Below, in pieces: positions 62,820-64,000 of a stretch of DNA of 64,000 nt; the first letter of the stretch is position 1; each line of letters begins with the position of its first letter. The notes below the pieces were generated by a model. It worked only from the letters and a program-made list of their open reading frames with translations. It searched no databases and was not told where the DNA came from. Source of the DNA: Novosphingobium subterraneum (GTDB lineage Bacteria; Pseudomonadota; Alphaproteobacteria; Sphingomonadales; Sphingomonadaceae); assembly GCF_000807925.1 (NCBI RefSeq), contig NZ_JRVC01000006.1:159946-223945 (forward strand), in the 5' to 3' direction. The translations under genes and the position numbers were made by a program.

Positions 62820-63818
62820 ATGAGCGGCATTCCTGCAACAATGACGGCAATTGGCTGGGACGCGCCCGGCGGGCCTGAAGTCCTGCGACCGGAAAGCGTC
62901 CCGGTTCCGGTGCCGGGACCGGGGCAGGTGCTGGTCAAGGTGGCCTTTGCGGGCGTGAATCGCCCCGATGTCATCCAGCGTCAGGGCTTCTATCCCCCGC
63001 CCCCCGACGCCTCGCCCCTGCCGGGCCTCGAAGTGTCGGGGCAGGTCGTCGCGATGGGCGAAGGGGTGACCTGGCCTTTCACCGGCACGATGGTCTGCGC
63101 CCTCGTGGCAGGCGGCGGCTACGCAGAGTACTGCATCGCCGAGGCTGCGCAGTGCCTCCAGGTGCCGACCGGCCTTTCCATGGCAGAGGCTGCCGCGATC
63201 CCGGAAACCCTGTTCACCGTCTGGCACAACGTGTTCGAACGCGGCATGGCGGCACCGGGCGAGACAATCCTCGTTCACGGCGGCACCAGTGGCATCGGTT
63301 CGATGGCGGTCCTGCTCGGCAAGCTGTTCGGCGTAACGGTAATCGTCACTGCGGGCGGCCCAGAGAAGTGCCACCAGGCGCTCGAGATCGGCGCGGCCCA
63401 TGCGATCGACTACAAGGCCAGCGACTTCGTGGAAGAGGTCAAGCGCATCACGGAAGGCCGCGGGGTCGACATGGTGCTCGATATGGTTGCGGGTGATTAC
63501 GTGGCGCGCAATCTCAAGTGCCTGGCCGATGATGGCCGCCATGTGACAATAGCGGTGCAGGGCGGGGTGAAGGCGGAACTCAACATGGCCGAAGTCATGC
63601 GCCGCCGGCTCACGCTTACCGGCTCGACGCTGCGCCCGCGTTCAAAGGCCTTCAAGGCGGCGCTTGCGTCCGAAATCCGCGAGACGGTCTGGCCGCTCGT
63701 CGCCACCGGCGAACTGCGCCGGATCATGGACCGGACCTTTCCCCTGGCCGAGGCTTCGGCCGCCCACGCCCGCATGGAACAGGGCAGCCACATCGGCAAG
63801 ATCGTGCTGGCGGTCTGA
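62820..63818 (+). CDS. NAD(P)H-quinone oxidoreductase (PIG3/zeta-crystallin family)
   Basis: A 332-residue medium-chain reductase without catalytic zinc. An N-terminal GroES-like domain (about 1-125, with GVNRPDVIQRQGFYPPPPDASPLPGLEVSG) is followed by a Rossmann domain containing VHGGTSGIGSMAVLLGK near 145 for NADPH. The family reduces quinones and electrophiles. Start ATG at 62820, close to the DUF1192 gene with which it is commonly paired. No operon partner downstream; the palindromic repeats begin 21 bp after its stop. Confidence 0.9.
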   Translation: MSGIPATMTAIGWDAPGGPEVLRPESVPVPVPGPGQVLVKVAFAGVNRPDVIQRQGFYPPPPDASPLPGLEVSGQVVAMGEGVTWPFTGTMVCALVAGGGYAEYCIAEAAQCLQVPTGLSMAEAAAIPETLFTVWHNVFERGMAAPGETILVHGGTSGIGSMAVLLGKLFGVTVIVTAGGPEKCHQALEIGAAHAIDYKASDFVEEVKRITEGRGVDMVLDMVAGDYVARNLKCLADDGRHVTIAVQGGVKAELNMAEVMRRRLTLTGSTLRPRSKAFKAALASEIRETVWPLVATGELRRIMDRTFPLAEASAAHARMEQGSHIGKIVLAV

Positions 63819-63858
63819 GCGCGCGGGAAATCGCACTGCGTGCGATGCCCACCCCCAA

Positions 63859-63880
63859 CCCCTCCCGCCTGCGGGAGGGG
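63859..63880. repeat. Palindromic intergenic repeat (CCCCTCCC family)
   Basis: CCCCTCCCGC / GCGGGAGGGG with a 2-base centre, preceded by CCCACCCCCAA, the reverse complement of the flank of the 23452 copy. It lies in reverse orientation 21 bp before another copy. Confidence 0.8.
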
Positions 63881-63901
63881 GGATAAAGCACAGCCCTGAC
63901 T

Positions 63902-63937
63902 CCCCTCCCGCAGGCGGGAGGGGCTGGGGGGGGGGGG
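63902..63937. repeat. Palindromic intergenic repeat with expanded G-tract
   Basis: Same arms and centre (63902-63923) in the opposite orientation to the copy at 63859. The G-rich flank, normally TTGGGGGTGGG, is here CT followed by a run of 12 G (63926-63937). Confidence 0.8.
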
Positions 63938-63951
63938 CATTGGCGGCAGCC

Positions 63952-63996
63952 AACAAAAAAGCCCCCCCTTCGAAAGGGCGGCCCCTTTTCGTGGCG
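63952..63996 (-). terminator. Terminator of a leftward gene beyond the right edge
   Basis: Imperfect hairpin of GCCCCCCCTT and AAGGGCGGCC-type arms (63961-63983). Read on the minus strand it is followed by TTTTTTGTTGG, so it should end a transcript coming from the right of the window. Confidence 0.65.
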
Positions 63997-64000
63997 GCCC

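Overview
This is a GC-rich, densely coding stretch of the main chromosome of an alphaproteobacterium, most likely Sphingomonadales and Novosphingobium-like. The assignment rests on gene content and order: the hemE / origin / ppsR-maf-aroE-coaE-dnaQ arrangement typical of alphaproteobacterial replication origins, alphaproteobacterial small families (DUF1491, DUF1465, YdcH-type DUF465, DUF1192), and the helicase / S4 protein / ferredoxin / CarD order. I see no rRNA, tRNA, CRISPR array, insertion sequence or prophage. About 68 protein genes are supported, and almost all are chromosomal core or near-core genes.

Layout. 1-11,364: an acyl-CoA dehydrogenase cut by the left edge, the tRNA t6A enzyme Sua5, two lipoproteins, CarD, FdxA, an S4 RNA-binding protein, a Suv3-like helicase, Rho, a short unrecognised 52-residue gene, HemJ and HemE. 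11,365-11,705: the probable replication origin, with five TCCACA-core DnaA-box-like motifs, a 12-bp inverted repeat and eight GANTC sites. 11,706-18,326: ppsR, maf, aroE, coaE and dnaQ, then hpf, ptsN, a thioesterase, DUF1491 and a cell-wall hydrolase. 18,429-23,438: purH, a heparinase-like protein, rpe and a DUF2141 protein.

23,496-31,000 is the most unusual part. It holds a compact set of genes that looks like a complete route for making and exporting a myo-inositol-phosphate compound. The genes are two IPCT-like nucleotidyltransferases, inositol-phosphate synthase, a HAD phosphatase, two CDP-alcohol phosphotransferases (one with an extra degenerate N-terminal domain) and a flippase. An MFS transporter and a phospholipid N-methyltransferase-like protein follow. 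Two of its promoter regions share a palindromic element, and one also carries a seven-unit, roughly 11-bp phased repeat.

33,144-42,751: lipB, a CitE-like lyase, an old yellow enzyme, a DMT exporter, nadA, membrane proteins, an MBL hydrolase, DUF1465 and a divergent pair of YdcH-like proteins. 42,900-50,445: ptsP (partner of ptsN), a RodZ-like protein, cpoB, tilS and ftsH. 50,591-59,913: a DUF3667 protein, an M23 peptidase, hemB, a gamma-carbonic anhydrase, DUF167, DUF1275, a truncated haemoglobin, the ligase plus ligase-associated exonuclease pair and an EF-hand lipoprotein. 59,977-63,818: clpA, DUF1192 and a quinone oxidoreductase. The right edge has two copies of a palindromic repeat, a 12-G tract and a terminator for a leftward gene outside the window.

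Functional links: hemE, hemJ and hemB serve haem synthesis. ptsP and ptsN are the two ends of the nitrogen phosphotransferase system. Rho, CarD, ClpA, FtsH, Hpf and TilS are core gene-expression and proteostasis functions clustered near the origin.
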